Origin: Alphaproteobacteria bacterium
GTDB taxonomy: Bacteria > Pseudomonadota > Alphaproteobacteria > Geminicoccales > Geminicoccaceae
Length of the DNA: 64,000 bases
Reading direction: 5' to 3'
Assembly (NCBI GenBank): GCA_026990035.1
Contig: JALSIM010000014.1
Location: 21,531-85,530 of the forward strand
Under the pieces are notes generated by a model that searched no databases, had not been told where the DNA came from, and saw only the letters and a list, made by a program, of their open reading frames with translations. Positions within the stretch are counted from its first letter, which is position 1; every line of letters starts with the position of its first letter. Of the stretch, positions 34,266-44,185 are shown one piece after another. The position numbers and the translations under genes are program-made.

Positions 34266-35598
34266 GCTGCGCGCCCGTCTTCCGGGGCTCGGCCTTCTCC
34301 TCCTCCTCCTCCTCCTCGTCTGGGGGGGTGGCGTCCTGCCGGTCTCGGCGGCCGGCGGGGATTCGTGGGACGAGCTCATGACCGCCGCCGCCTTGGCGGT
34401 GGAGGAAGGCCGGCTCGCCGAGGCCGAACGGGGTTTCCGCGCCGCTCTCGAGGTCGCGGGCGAGGATGCGGCGGGCCAGCTTCGCCGGGCCACCAGCCTC
34501 AACAATCTGGGCTACGTCCTCCATCGTCGGGGTCGGCTCGCCGAGGCCGAGGAGCTCTATGCGCAGGCCCTCGCCCTGCGCCGGCGGCAGCTCGGCCCGG
34601 AGCATCCCGAAGTCGCGCAGAGCCTGGGCAATCTCGCCGAGGTCAAACGCGCCCGCGGTCTCGTCGAGGAAGCGGAGAAACTCTATCTGCGCGCGATCGA
34701 GATCCGCGAGAAGGCACTCGGGCCCGAGCATCCCGATCTCGCCCAGTCCCTCTCGGGGCTCGCCGTCCTCTATGCCCAGACGGAGCGCGGCGAGGAGGCG
34801 CGCGAGCTGTTCATCCGCGCCGCCGGGATGCTCGCGAAGGCGCTCGGCGAGGGCGATCCGCGGACGCTCGAAGCGCGCGCCAATCTGGCCAGTCTCGAAT
34901 ACAGTCTCGGCCGCCTCGGCGAGGCCGAGAAGCTGTACCGAGAGGTCCTGGCCGCGCAGGAAGCGGCGGGCGAAGCCGACGCGCCCGAGGCCGCGTCCAC
35001 CCTCGTCAATCTGGCGGAGGTCCTGCGCAGTCTGGGGCGGAGCGAGGAGGCGGTGCCGCTCCTCGAGCGGGCGCTGGTGATCCGCCGTGCCGGGGCGTCC
35101 CCAGAAGATCCCGGCGTCGCCCGCGTGCTCAACGATCTCGGGGTCAACCTGCATGCCGTGGGCCGCACCGAAGAGGCGGCGGAGATGCTGGCCGAGGCGG
35201 TCGCCCTCTACGACGAGACGGAGAGGCCGCTGATCGAGCGGCTGCCGGCCTATCTCAATCTCGCTGCCGTGCTCGGCAGTCTCGGGCGACGCGAGGAGGC
35301 GCGCGAGGTGCTGGAGCGGGCGGCGACCGCCAGCGAGGCGGCGAACGCGGTGGCCGACGGCGATATCGCCCGGCTGTGGAACGATCTCGGGGCGATCGAA
35401 TACGCGCTCGGTCGCTACCGGGAGGCCGGCCGGAGGCTGGAACGGGCGGTCGCGGTGGCCGAGGCCGCCTACGGTCGGGACGATCCGCGTCTCATCCCCT
35501 ATCTGCGCAACTATGCCACCGTCCTCGACGCGCTGGCGCGTGGCGAGGAGGCGCGGGAGGTGACACGGCGGATCGAAGAGCTGGATGGTGGGAGCTGA
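34171..35598 (+). CDS. secreted tetratricopeptide-repeat protein, start unresolved
   Basis: From about 34270 the frame encodes a signal peptide (poly-Leu core followed by [11 protein letters not shown]) and then eight or more TPR units of the NB-ARC/kinesin-light-chain style ([38 protein letters not shown], and others) to the end. TPRs mediate protein contacts, here in the periplasm. No canonical start codon precedes the signal except the ATG at 34171, which lies inside the dehydratase gene; a CTG at 34267, one base past the dehydratase stop, would give an ideal N-terminus. An ATG at 34378 would drop the signal. The end codon is secure. Confidence 0.75.
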   Translation: MWDSFRRAPAWNRRSSIWTSPRPRACRGAITELRARLPGLGLLLLLLLLVWGGGVLPVSAAGGDSWDELMTAAALAVEEGRLAEAERGFRAALEVAGEDAAGQLRRATSLNNLGYVLHRRGRLAEAEELYAQALALRRRQLGPEHPEVAQSLGNLAEVKRARGLVEEAEKLYLRAIEIREKALGPEHPDLAQSLSGLAVLYAQTERGEEARELFIRAAGMLAKALGEGDPRTLEARANLASLEYSLGRLGEAEKLYREVLAAQEAAGEADAPEAASTLVNLAEVLRSLGRSEEAVPLLERALVIRRAGASPEDPGVARVLNDLGVNLHAVGRTEEAAEMLAEAVALYDETERPLIERLPAYLNLAAVLGSLGRREEAREVLERAATASEAANAVADGDIARLWNDLGAIEYALGRYREAGRRLERAVAVAEAAYGRDDPRLIPYLRNYATVLDALARGEEAREVTRRIEELDGGS

Positions 35599-35601
35599 GG
35601 C

Positions 35602-37221
35602 TCATTCGCCGACGACTTCCTCCTCCGCCACCGCGACTTCGAAGGCAGCGGCCAGCAGGGCGCGGGTGTAGGGCTCGCGGGGGCGGGTGAAGACCTCCTC
35701 CGCCGGTCCCTGTTCGACCACCACGCCGGCACGCATCACCACGACCTCGTGGGCCAGCGCCCGCACCACCCGCAGATCGTGGCTGATGAACATGTAGGCG
35801 AGGTTGTGCCGTCGCTGCAGCTCGCGCAGCAGATCGACGATCTGCGCCTGCACCGAGACGTCGAGCGCCGAGGTGGGCTCGTCGAGCACGACGAACCGCG
35901 GCCGCAGCACCATGGCCCGGGCGATGCTGATCCGCTGACGCTGGCCGCCGCTGAATTCATGGGGATAGCGATCCATCATCGCCGGCTCCAGCCCCACCTC
36001 CTCGAGGATCTCGGCGACCAGTTGCCGCCGCTCCTCGGCGGTACGGCCGAGACCGTGGATCTTGAGCCCCTCCTCGACGATCTCGCCCACCGACATGCGC
36101 GGGCTGAGACTGCCGTAGGGATCCTGGAAGACGATCTGCATCTGCCGCCGCAGGGGGCGCATCTGCGACCAGGACCAGCCCTGGATGTCCCGGCCCGCGA
36201 AGACGATCTCGCCCCGGCTCGAAATCAGCCGCAGGAGCGCCAGCCCGAGCGTGGTCTTGCCGGAGCCGCTCTCGCCCACGACTCCGACCGTCTGCCCCTC
36301 GCGGATCCGGATCGTGACCCCGTCCACGGCTTTCACATGGCCGACCGTGCGTCGCAGAAAGCCCCGCTGGATCGGAAAATGCACCTTGAGATCGCGGGCC
36401 TCGACCACCACCGGCGCGCTGCCGTCCGCGCGCTGCGGATCGCCCCTGGGCTCGGAGGCGAGGAGGTGGCGCGTGTAGGGATGGCGGGGCTCGGCGAAGA
36501 TGCGACCGACCGGCCCCTGTTCGACGATCTGCCCCTCGGTCATCACGCAGACCCGGTCGGCGAGGCGCCGCACCAGGGTGAGATCGTGGGTGATGAACAG
36601 GACCGCCATGCCGAGCCGCTCCTGGAGCTCGCGGATCAGCTTCAGGATCTGCGCCTGGATGGTCACGTCGAGGGCGGTGGTGGGTTCGTCGGCGATCAGC
36701 AGATCGGGCTCGTTGGCCAGGGCCATGGCGATCATCACCCGCTGGCGCTGGCCGCCCGAAAGCTGATGCGGATAGGAGGCGAGCCGCTCCTTCGCATCGC
36801 CGATGCCGACCGTTTCCAGCAGCTCGACGACCCGTCTACGCGCGGCTTCGCCGGACAGGCCGCGATGCAGGACCAGCACTTCGGCGATCTGCCGTTCGAT
36901 GGTGTGCAGCGGGTTGAGGGAGGTCATCGGCTCCTGGAAGACGATGCCCACCCGATTGCCGCGGATCCGGCGCAACGTCGCTTCGTCGGCCGCGACCATC
37001 TCCTCGCCCAGCAGGCGGATGCTGCCGGAAGGGTGCCAGGCCTTGGGATAGGGGAGGAGCTGGAGAACCGAGAGGGCGGTCACCGACTTGCCGGATCCGC
37101 TCTCCCCCACGAGTGCCAGGGTTTCGCCCTTGTCGAGGGTGAAGGAGACCCCCCTGACCGCCTCCACCACCCGGTCCTCGACCCGGAAGTTGACCCGCAG
37201 ATCCTCGACTTCGAGCAGCAT
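35602..37221 (-). CDS. yejF: peptide ABC transporter dual ATPase YejF
   Basis: A 539-residue protein with two complete ATPase halves, as in YejF: half one (residues 1-260) with [27 protein letters not shown] and [12 protein letters not shown]; half two (about 275-530) with [27 protein letters not shown] and [12 protein letters not shown]. Each half ends with the oligopeptide-transporter tail ([23 protein letters not shown]). It energises the YejBE channel. It follows yejE by seven bases with TGAGG before the ATG. Confidence 0.93.
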   Translation of the reverse strand: MLLEVEDLRVNFRVEDRVVEAVRGVSFTLDKGETLALVGESGSGKSVTALSVLQLLPYPKAWHPSGSIRLLGEEMVAADEATLRRIRGNRVGIVFQEPMTSLNPLHTIERQIAEVLVLHRGLSGEAARRRVVELLETVGIGDAKERLASYPHQLSGGQRQRVMIAMALANEPDLLIADEPTTALDVTIQAQILKLIRELQERLGMAVLFITHDLTLVRRLADRVCVMTEGQIVEQGPVGRIFAEPRHPYTRHLLASEPRGDPQRADGSAPVVVEARDLKVHFPIQRGFLRRTVGHVKAVDGVTIRIREGQTVGVVGESGSGKTTLGLALLRLISSRGEIVFAGRDIQGWSWSQMRPLRRQMQIVFQDPYGSLSPRMSVGEIVEEGLKIHGLGRTAEERRQLVAEILEEVGLEPAMMDRYPHEFSGGQRQRISIARAMVLRPRFVVLDEPTSALDVSVQAQIVDLLRELQRRHNLAYMFISHDLRVVRALAHEVVVMRAGVVVEQGPAEEVFTRPREPYTRALLAAAFEVAVAEEEVVGE

Positions 37222-37228
37222 GGCGGCC

Positions 37229-38293
37229 TCAGCGGAAGGTTTTGCGCGGATCGAAGGCGTCACGCACCGCCTCGCCGATGAACACCAGCAGCGAGAGCAT
37301 GGTGGCCAGCACCAGAAAGCCGGTGATGCCGAGCCAGGGCGCCTGGAGATTGTTCTTTCCCTGGGCCAGGAGTTCCCCGAGCGAGGGCGAGCCGGGCGGC
37401 AGGCCGAAACCGAGGAAGTCGAGCGACGTCAGGGTGGTGATCGACCCGTTCAGGAGAAACGGCAGGAATGTGAGCGCGGAGACCATGGCATTGGGGAGAA
37501 TGTGGCGGACCATGATCACCGGATCGCTCACCCCCAGGGCCTGCGCCGCACGCACGAACTCGAAGTTGCGGACCTTGAGGAACTCGGCCCGGACCACCCC
37601 GACCAGCGACATCCAGGAGAACAGCAGCATGATCCCGAGCAGCAGCCAGAAACTGGGGGTGAACATGCTGGCCAGGATGATCAGCAGATAGAGCACCGGC
37701 AGCCCCGACCAGATCTCGATGAAGCGCTGGAAGAGAAGATCGGTCCAGCCGCCGAAATAGCCCTGTACCGCGCCGGCGAGAATGCCGATCACCGAGCTCG
37801 CGATGGTCAGGACCAGGCCGAACAGGACCGAGATGCGGAAGCCGTAGATCACCCGGGCGAGCACGTCCCTGGCCTGATCGTCGGTGCCGAGAAGGTTCTG
37901 CCGGGTGGGCGGCGAGGGGGCCGGCGTCGGCAGATCGTAGATGATGGTGTCGTAACTGTAGGGGATGGGCGGCCAGACCATCCACCCCTTCTCCTCGATC
38001 AGCTCCACGATGTATTCGTCCCGGTAATCGGCCTCGGTCGGAAAGTCGCCGCCGAAGGTCGTCTCGGGATAGCTGACGAAGACCGGAAAATAGTATTCAC
38101 CCTCGTAATAGACGAGGATCGGCTTGTCGTTGGCGATGAGTTCCGCGAAGAGGGTGATACCGAACAGCCAGAGGAAGATGACGAGCGACCAGTAGCCGCG
38201 TCGGTTGGCGCGGAAGTTGTGCAGGCGCCGCGCCCCCAGCGGAGTCAGCCAGAGCGGAATGCCGAAGATGCGGTATTTCCGGCGCAGCGCCAT
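37229..38293 (-). CDS. yejE: peptide ABC transporter permease YejE
   Basis: A 354-residue inner-membrane permease. The long periplasmic insert after the first helix (VYYEGEYYFPVFVSYPETTFGGDFP) is typical of YejE, as are LLGTDDQARDVLARVIYGFR before the core helices and the coupling EAA-type region ALGVSDPVIMVRHILPNAM. It pairs with YejB, six bases away. YejABEF imports oligopeptides and, in enterics, microcin C. Confidence 0.93.
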   Translation of the reverse strand: MALRRKYRIFGIPLWLTPLGARRLHNFRANRRGYWSLVIFLWLFGITLFAELIANDKPILVYYEGEYYFPVFVSYPETTFGGDFPTEADYRDEYIVELIEEKGWMVWPPIPYSYDTIIYDLPTPAPSPPTRQNLLGTDDQARDVLARVIYGFRISVLFGLVLTIASSVIGILAGAVQGYFGGWTDLLFQRFIEIWSGLPVLYLLIILASMFTPSFWLLLGIMLLFSWMSLVGVVRAEFLKVRNFEFVRAAQALGVSDPVIMVRHILPNAMVSALTFLPFLLNGSITTLTSLDFLGFGLPPGSPSLGELLAQGKNNLQAPWLGITGFLVLATMLSLLVFIGEAVRDAFDPRKTFR

Positions 38294-38299
38294 GGCCGG

Positions 38300-39403
38300 T
38301 CAGACCGTCCGGGCCTCGAAATCGATCCGGGGATCCACCAGCACGTAGGTGAGATCGGAGAGAAGGTTCATCAGCAGACCCAGCAGGGTGAAGATGTAGA
38401 GGGTCGCGAACATCACCGGATAGTCCCGGTTGATCGCGGATTCGAAGCCCAGCAGACCGAGGCCGTCGAGGGAGAAGATCACCTCGATCAGGACCGAACC
38501 GGTGAAGAAGGCGCCGATGAAGGCGCCGGGGAATCCGGCGATGACGATCAGCATGGCGTTGCGGAAGACATGGCCGTAGAGGACGGCGCGTTCGCTCAAC
38601 CCCTTGGCCCGGGCGGTCATCACGTACTGCTTGTTGATCTCTTCGAGAAAGGAGTTCTTGGTCAGCATGGTGAGCCCGGCGAAGGCGCCGATCACCATCG
38701 ACACCACCGGCAGTGCGATGTGCCAGAAATAGTCGAGAATCCGCATCGGCCAGGAAAGCTGCTCCCAGTTCTCGGAAACCAGACCGCGCAGGGGGAACCA
38801 CTGGAAATAGCTGCCGCCGGCGAAGAGAACGATGAGCAGGATGGCGAACAGGAAGCCCGGAATGGCGTTGCCGATGATCACCACCGTGCTGCTCCAGACG
38901 TCGAAGGGGGTGCCGTCGCGCACCGCCTTGCGGATGCCCAGGGGGATCGACACCAGATAGCTCAGGAGCGTCGTCCAGAGCCCGAGCGAGATGGAGACCG
39001 GCAGTTTCTCGAGAATGAGGTCGATCACGCTGCGGTCGCGGAAATAGCTCTCTCCGAAGTCGAAGGTGAGGTAGCGGACGATCATCTCCCAGAAGCGCTG
39101 CCAGGCCGGCTTGTCGAAGCCGTACATCCTCTCGAGCTCGCGGATGAACTCGGGGTCGAGCCCGCGTGCACCGCGATAGGGACTCGCTTCCTCGTTGCCG
39201 CCGGTGGCGGCTCCCGGTGCCATCTCGCTCCGGGCCGCGCCCGTGATGCGGGCCGCGGCCTCGACCCCGCGGCCCTGGATCTCGGCGATGATGCGTTCGA
39301 TCGGGCCGCCGGGCGCCGCCTGGATGATGACGAAGTTGACCAGCATGATGCCGAACAGCGTCGGCACCATCAGCATCAGCCGTCTCAGAATGTAGGCGCC
39401 CAC
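38300..39403 (-). CDS. yejB: peptide ABC transporter permease YejB
   Basis: A 367-residue permease starting at a GTG seven bases after GGAGGAG. The N-terminus [20 protein letters not shown] is typical of the DppB/YejB type; a YejB-specific insert ([20 protein letters not shown]) precedes the core with [22 protein letters not shown] as the ATPase-coupling loop. It lies between yejA and yejE in the canonical A-B-E-F order. Confidence 0.93.
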   Translation of the reverse strand: MGAYILRRLMLMVPTLFGIMLVNFVIIQAAPGGPIERIIAEIQGRGVEAAARITGAARSEMAPGAATGGNEEASPYRGARGLDPEFIRELERMYGFDKPAWQRFWEMIVRYLTFDFGESYFRDRSVIDLILEKLPVSISLGLWTTLLSYLVSIPLGIRKAVRDGTPFDVWSSTVVIIGNAIPGFLFAILLIVLFAGGSYFQWFPLRGLVSENWEQLSWPMRILDYFWHIALPVVSMVIGAFAGLTMLTKNSFLEEINKQYVMTARAKGLSERAVLYGHVFRNAMLIVIAGFPGAFIGAFFTGSVLIEVIFSLDGLGLLGFESAINRDYPVMFATLYIFTLLGLLMNLLSDLTYVLVDPRIDFEARTV

Positions 39404-39435
39404 CGCTCAGCTCCTCCGCCGGAGGTGGCGCCGCC

Positions 39436-41268
39436 TCACCGGTTGACGCCGCCCGCGGCTTCCAGGGCCGCCAGCTTCTGCGGATCGACCCACCAGGCGA
39501 AGAGATCGAGACCGTAGCGGGGCGTCACCGCGGGCCGGCCGAACTTGTTCCAGTAGGCGACGCGGATGACCCGCGTGTGCCAGTGCGGGATCACGTAATG
39601 CCCCCAGAGAAGGACCCGGTCGAGGGCCCGGGTGGCCGCCACCAGATCCTCGCGGGTCGGTGCCTCGATGATCTTGTCGATCAGATAGTCGACGGCCGGA
39701 TCACAGATGCCCGCGTAGTTGCGGCTGCCCGGGGTCTCGGCCGCCTCGCAGCTCCAGTAGTTGCGCTGCTCGTTGCCCGGCGACAGGCTCTGACCCCAGA
39801 CGGCGACGATCATGTCGAAGTCGAAGTTGTCGAGGCGGTTCTGGTACTGCGAGGTATCGACGGTGCGGATCCGGGCCTCGATACCGAGCCGCTGCAGGTT
39901 CTTGACGAAGGGGCCGGCGATCCGTTCGAAGGCCGGGCTCACGAGCAGGATCTCGAAACGCATCTCCTCGCCGGTTTCGGCGTTGGTGAGGACCCCGTCC
40001 TTCACCCGCCAGCCGGCTTCCCGCAGCATCTTCAGCGCGATCCTGAGGTTCGTGCGGATGTTGCCGGAACCGTCGGTCTCCGGTGCCCGGTATTCCTCGG
40101 TGAAAACCTCGGGCGGCAGCCGGTCGCGGAACGGCTCCAGCAGTTCGAGTTCCTCGGGACCCGGCAGGCCGCGGGCGGCGAGTTCGGTATTGGCGAAATA
40201 GCTTTCGGTACGCGCGTAGGCACCGTAGAACAGCGTCTTGTTGGTCCATTCGAAATCGAAGGCGAAGGCGAGCGCCCGTCGCACCCGGGGGTCCTGGAAG
40301 ATCGCCCGGCGGGTGTTGAAGACGAAGCCCTGCATCCCGGCACTGCCCTCGAAGGGGATCTCCTCCTTCTTGATCCAGCCCTTGTCGAGAGCCGGGCTCC
40401 GATAGCCGGTGGCCCACAGCTTGGCGGTGTTCTCGAGCCGGATGTCGTACTGTCCCGCCTTGAAGGCCTCGAGGGCGACGTCGCTGTCCCGGTAGTACTC
40501 GTAGCGCACCTCGTCGAAGTTGAAGCGCCCCTTGTTGACCGGGATGTCGGCACCCCACCAGTCCTTCACCCGCTCGTAGACGATCGTTCGGCCCGGATCG
40601 ACCTTCTTGATGCGGTAGGGGCCGCTGCCGATCGGCGGATCGAGGGTGGCGCGGCCGAACTCGCGTCCCTCGAAATAGTGCTCGGGCAGGATCGGCATCT
40701 GGCCGACGATCAGCGGCAGCTCGCGATTGGTGCCGCCATCGAAGGTGAAGCGCACCCGCCGCTCGCCCACCTTCTCCGCCCCGACCACGTTCTTGTAGTA
40801 GGCGCGGTAGAAGGGATGACCCTCGGTCTTCAGGATCTCGAGGCTGAAGATCACGTCCTCGACGGTCACCGGCCGTCCGTCCTGCCAGCGGGCCTCGGGG
40901 CGGATGTCGAAGGCCACCCAGGAGCGGTCCTCGGGCATGATGATGCTTTCGGCGATGTCGCCGTATTCGGAAAAGGCCTCGTCCTCGGACTGGGTGGTGA
41001 GGCTCTGGAAGACGAGGCCCAAGCCGGCCGCCGGAATGCCCTTGAGGATGTAGGGGTTGAGGCTGTCGAAGGTGCCGATGGAAGCGAAGGTCACCGTTCC
41101 ACCTTTGACCGCGTCGGGATCGGCGTATTCGAAGTTCTTGAAATCCGGCCCGTATTTGAGATCGCCGTGCATGGCGACGCCGTGGACCGGAGGCGGATCC
41201 TCCTCGGCGGCGGCCGGGAGGATCACGAAAACCGGGAGCAGCGCGGTGAGGAGGCGGAAGAGCTTCAT
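39436..41268 (-). CDS. yejA: peptide ABC transporter periplasmic binding protein YejA
   Basis: A 610-residue extracellular solute-binding protein of family 5, with signal peptide (ends PAAAEEDPP). YejA features are GVAMHGDLKYGPDFKNFEYA at the mature start, TVTFASIGTFDSLNPYILKG, WVAFDIRPEARWQDGRPVTV and IPHWHTRVIRVAYWNKFGRP near the end. It delivers peptides to YejBEF and is the first gene of the unit, 22 bases after a predicted transcription start. Confidence 0.93.
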   Translation of the reverse strand: MKLFRLLTALLPVFVILPAAAEEDPPPVHGVAMHGDLKYGPDFKNFEYADPDAVKGGTVTFASIGTFDSLNPYILKGIPAAGLGLVFQSLTTQSEDEAFSEYGDIAESIIMPEDRSWVAFDIRPEARWQDGRPVTVEDVIFSLEILKTEGHPFYRAYYKNVVGAEKVGERRVRFTFDGGTNRELPLIVGQMPILPEHYFEGREFGRATLDPPIGSGPYRIKKVDPGRTIVYERVKDWWGADIPVNKGRFNFDEVRYEYYRDSDVALEAFKAGQYDIRLENTAKLWATGYRSPALDKGWIKKEEIPFEGSAGMQGFVFNTRRAIFQDPRVRRALAFAFDFEWTNKTLFYGAYARTESYFANTELAARGLPGPEELELLEPFRDRLPPEVFTEEYRAPETDGSGNIRTNLRIALKMLREAGWRVKDGVLTNAETGEEMRFEILLVSPAFERIAGPFVKNLQRLGIEARIRTVDTSQYQNRLDNFDFDMIVAVWGQSLSPGNEQRNYWSCEAAETPGSRNYAGICDPAVDYLIDKIIEAPTREDLVAATRALDRVLLWGHYVIPHWHTRVIRVAYWNKFGRPAVTPRYGLDLFAWWVDPQKLAALEAAGGVNR

Positions 41269-41295
41269 CGTCGATCGCCCTTTGGTTTGGCGGCG

Positions 41296-41324
41296 ATCAT
41301 GGCGCAGCCGCCCAGCCGCTTCAA
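41296..41324 (-). promoter_or_regulatory. possible promoter of yejABEF
   Basis: Leftward TTGAAG (41324-41319) and CATGAT (41301-41296) are 17 bases apart, predicting a start near 41289 and a very short leader before yejA. The -10 is identical to that proposed for the TRAP operon at 10064. Confidence 0.45.
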
Positions 41325-41355
41325 GTGAAGGCGCTGTAATCCGCCGGCAAGGAAA

Positions 41356-42141
41356 TCAGGACGAGGTCGCCGCGTCCAGCAGGGCGAGGGCGGCCGCGTG
41401 CAGACACGGATCGCCGGTGGCCAGCACTCGGCCGGACGATCGCAGGGACAGCGGCTCGCCCCGCCAGTCGGTGATGCGGCCGCCGGCCTCCTCGATCACC
41501 GGCACCAGTGCGAGATAGTCGTAGGTCTTGAGATTGGCCTCGAGGACGAGATCCGAAAAGCCGGCCGCCATCAGCCCGTAGCCGATACAGTCGCCGCCGT
41601 AGACCATGAGGGCGAGGCTGTCGTGAATTCGCCGGTAGGCGCGCTGCTCGGCTTCGGTTTCGAACATGTCGGGGCTGGTGGTGGAGCCGATGGCGCGATC
41701 CAGGGAAGGGCAGGAACGGACCCGTGCCGGGCGGCCGTTGAGCCGGGCACCCCAGCCGCGGCAGGCGATCCACCGGTCACCGGTGATCGGCTGGTCGATC
41801 AGACCGAGGACCGGCCTGCCGTCCTCCAGAAGGGCCACGAGGGTACCGAACATCGGCCGGCCGGTGATGAAGGCCTTGGTGCCGTCGATCGGATCGAGAC
41901 ACCAGACGAGGCCGTCGGTCCGGGCGGCGTCGCCGTATTCCTCGCCGACGACGGCATGCTCGGGGCAGAGACGGGCGAGCGCCCGCCGCATTTCCTGCTC
42001 CGCTTCCCGATCGGCGATGGTGACCGGGCTCCGATCGGCCTTGGTCTCCACCGCGAAGGGTGTGCGGAAATGCCGGCGGACGATCTCCCGGGCGAGATCG
42101 GCGAGCTCGCAGGCGACCGGAACGAAGCGGCTGTAGTCCAC
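41356..42141 (-). CDS. hisN: histidinol-phosphatase, inositol-monophosphatase family
   Basis: A 261-residue Mg-dependent phosphatase. Metal-binding motifs: VVGEEYGD (Glu), CLDPIDGTKAF and YGGDCIGYGLMAAG, with the latter pattern typical of the HisN branch, which dephosphorylates histidinol phosphate in histidine synthesis. It follows the cytochrome gene by 10 bases on the same strand. An inositol-phosphatase or CysQ role is less likely given the sequence pattern. Confidence 0.85.
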   Translation of the reverse strand: MDYSRFVPVACELADLAREIVRRHFRTPFAVETKADRSPVTIADREAEQEMRRALARLCPEHAVVGEEYGDAARTDGLVWCLDPIDGTKAFITGRPMFGTLVALLEDGRPVLGLIDQPITGDRWIACRGWGARLNGRPARVRSCPSLDRAIGSTTSPDMFETEAEQRAYRRIHDSLALMVYGGDCIGYGLMAAGFSDLVLEANLKTYDYLALVPVIEEAGGRITDWRGEPLSLRSSGRVLATGDPCLHAAALALLDAATSS

Positions 42142-42151
42142 CGGTGGCCGT

Positions 42152-43243
42152 TCAGGGCAACGGCTTCGGATCGTCCGAGAGGCTACCCAGGAAGACCAGA
42201 AGGTCGGCCCGGGTCTCGTCCTTCCTCACGCCGCCGAAGCTCATCTTGGTTCCCGGCGCCACCTCGCGCGGCTTGCGAAGGAAGGCTTCGAGCCGCTCCC
42301 AGGTCCACGCCCCGCCCATGGTCTTCAGGGCGTCGGAATAGGCGTAGCCCTCCACCGAGGCCACCGGACGGCCGACGATGTCCCAGAGCGGCGGACCGAC
42401 CTTGTTCGGACCGCCCTTCTCCAGACTGTGGCAGGCCTTGCAGGAACGTGCCGCCTTGGCACCCGCATCGACATCGGCGTCGGCGAGCATCGCCAGTACC
42501 GGATTGGCCGCGGCGGCCTCTTCGGCGGCCGCCGGCGCCGGTTCCGGCTGCGCCGCCGCTTCCTCCGCCGGCGCCTCGGGTTCGGTGGCGGTTGCTCCGG
42601 TCGGCTGTTCGGCTCCCTGCGCCGCAGCCCGGGTCTCCGCCGCAGGCGCCGTCTGTTCCGCCGCCTCCCCGGCGGCCGGTTCTTCCGCCGCCGCCCGGTC
42701 GGCCTCCGGCAACGGCAGCGGTTCCTCGGCGAGCTCGCGCAGCCAGGCGATCAGATCGGCCCGGTCCTCGGCCTTCTTGATCCCGCCGAAACTCATCTTG
42801 GTGCCGGGGGCGAAACCCTTGGGATCGGCGATGAAGGCGTCGAGGCTCTCGTAGGTCCATTCGCCGTCGAGGCCCTTCAGCGCGTCCGAATAGGCATAAC
42901 CTTCCCGGGCCGCGATCGGTCGGCCGAGGATGCCCCAGAGATTGGGCCCCACCTTGTCCTTCTCGCCCTGGTTCACGCTGTGGCAGCCGATGCACTTCTT
43001 CGCCACCTTGGCGCCGTTGTCGGGATCGGCCGCCGCCAGCAGCACGGCCAGGGGTTTTTCGGCCGCCGCCTCCGCCTCGGCCGCCGCGGTCTCGCCGGGT
43101 GCTGCGGCCTCGACCCTGAACACCGGCTCCTCGAGCTTTTCCGGCTTGTAGAGGATGCGGGCGAGGTTGCCCGATGCCGAGGCGATGATGCCGGCGGTGA
43201 GAATCGCTCCGACGATCTTGTTGGCTTCGAGAGATGCTGCCAT
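42152..43243 (-). CDS. membrane-anchored cytochrome c with two tandem class I heme domains
   Basis: A 363-residue protein. Residues 9-32 are a membrane anchor, then an Ala/Glu-rich linker, a first cytochrome domain (CIGCH at 84-88, Met150 as sixth ligand in GTKMSFGG), a second Ala/Pro/Glu linker (about 180-248) and a second domain (CKACH at 268-272, Met334 in GTKMSFGG). Each domain resembles CycM/cytochrome c552, which usually occurs once in about 180 residues and carries electrons between bc1 and oxidase. Here the domain is duplicated in one chain, making a likely di-heme electron wire. Divergent from kdsB, as single-domain cycM genes commonly are. Confidence 0.9.
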   Translation of the reverse strand: MAASLEANKIVGAILTAGIIASASGNLARILYKPEKLEEPVFRVEAAAPGETAAAEAEAAAEKPLAVLLAAADPDNGAKVAKKCIGCHSVNQGEKDKVGPNLWGILGRPIAAREGYAYSDALKGLDGEWTYESLDAFIADPKGFAPGTKMSFGGIKKAEDRADLIAWLRELAEEPLPLPEADRAAAEEPAAGEAAEQTAPAAETRAAAQGAEQPTGATATEPEAPAEEAAAQPEPAPAAAEEAAAANPVLAMLADADVDAGAKAARSCKACHSLEKGGPNKVGPPLWDIVGRPVASVEGYAYSDALKTMGGAWTWERLEAFLRKPREVAPGTKMSFGGVRKDETRADLLVFLGSLSDDPKPLP

Positions 43244-43390
43244 AGGATACCCCGTCCCGGCGCTGGCAAGAGCGGAAAACGAGCGGCGCGGCCCGCCTGA
43301 ACAGCCGGCCCTGCGGCTCGGGTATCCCGCCGAGCGGCATCGGTCAAGCCGGGCGCGCGTGCGACCCGTCTGGTGGCGATGAGGTGATTC

Positions 43391-44185
43391 TTGGCGAATT
43401 CGGTGAAATCGGGCGATCCCGAACCGCGGACGGTGGTCCTGATTCCGGCGCGGCTGAGATCCGAGCGGCTACCGGACAAGCCGTTGGCGCTGATCGGCGG
43501 CGAGCCGATGATCGTGCTCGTTTGGCGTCGGGCGATGGAGGCCGAAGTGGGGCCCGTTTACGTCGCCTGCGCCGAGGAGGCGATCGCCGAGGCGGTGGAA
43601 CGGGCGGGCGGCAACGCGGTGATGACCGATCCGGCGCTGCCGTCGGGCACCGATCGAATCTTCGCCGCCCTCGGCACGATCGACCCGGAAAGGCGGTTCC
43701 GGCGGGTGATCAACCTGCAGGGCGATCTTCCCACCGTCCATCCGAGCTGTCTCCGCCATGTGCTGGAACCCCTCGAGCTTCTGGGCACGGACATGGGCAC
43801 CTTGGTGTTCGCCACCCGTGATCCGCGGGAGCGGGAGGATCCGAACGCGGTCAAGGCGGTGGTGAGCTTCGGCGAGGAGCATCCCGAGCTCGGCCGTGCC
43901 CTCTACTTCACCCGCGCCGCCTGTCCCTGGGGCGAGGGGCCGCTGTGGCACCACATCGGCATCTACGCCTTCACCCGCGAAGCGCTCGAACGCTTCGCCG
44001 ATCTGCCGCGGACACCGCTCGAGAAGCGCGAACGGCTCGAGCAGCTCCGGGCCCTCGAACACGGCATGACCATCGGCGCCCGTCTCGTCGATCTCCTGCC
44101 CTTCGGCGTCGATACCCCGGACGATCTGGCGCGCGCCCGCTCGGTGCTCGAACTGGGGCGGCCCGCGGCCGGAGGCGGGCGATGA
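43391..44185 (+). CDS. kdsB: 3-deoxy-manno-octulosonate cytidylyltransferase
   Basis: KdsB makes CMP-Kdo for lipopolysaccharide. This 264-residue protein has the nucleotidyltransferase start VVLIPARLRSERLPDKPLA, PSGTDRIFAAL, NLQGDLPTV and GIYAFTREALERFADLPRTP with the KREKLEQLR-like motif (EKRERLEQLRAL). The start is a TTG at 43391 with GAGGTGA upstream; a GTG at 43403 is possible. Its end overlaps the pheA ATG (ATGA). Confidence 0.93.
   Translation: MANSVKSGDPEPRTVVLIPARLRSERLPDKPLALIGGEPMIVLVWRRAMEAEVGPVYVACAEEAIAEAVERAGGNAVMTDPALPSGTDRIFAALGTIDPERRFRRVINLQGDLPTVHPSCLRHVLEPLELLGTDMGTLVFATRDPREREDPNAVKAVVSFGEEHPELGRALYFTRAACPWGEGPLWHHIGIYAFTREALERFADLPRTPLEKRERLEQLRALEHGMTIGARLVDLLPFGVDTPDDLARARSVLELGRPAAGGGR

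Noticed and set aside
37088..39517. An 809-codon plus-strand frame opposite yejE and yejB
   Set aside because: It is antisense to two clear permease genes and has shadow composition (Glu/Arg/Gly/His-rich) with no recognisable domain.
43342..43347. TTGACC on the minus strand as promoter for the cytochrome gene
   Set aside because: The best -10 (GATACC) is only 15 bases away and poor; not enough to report.
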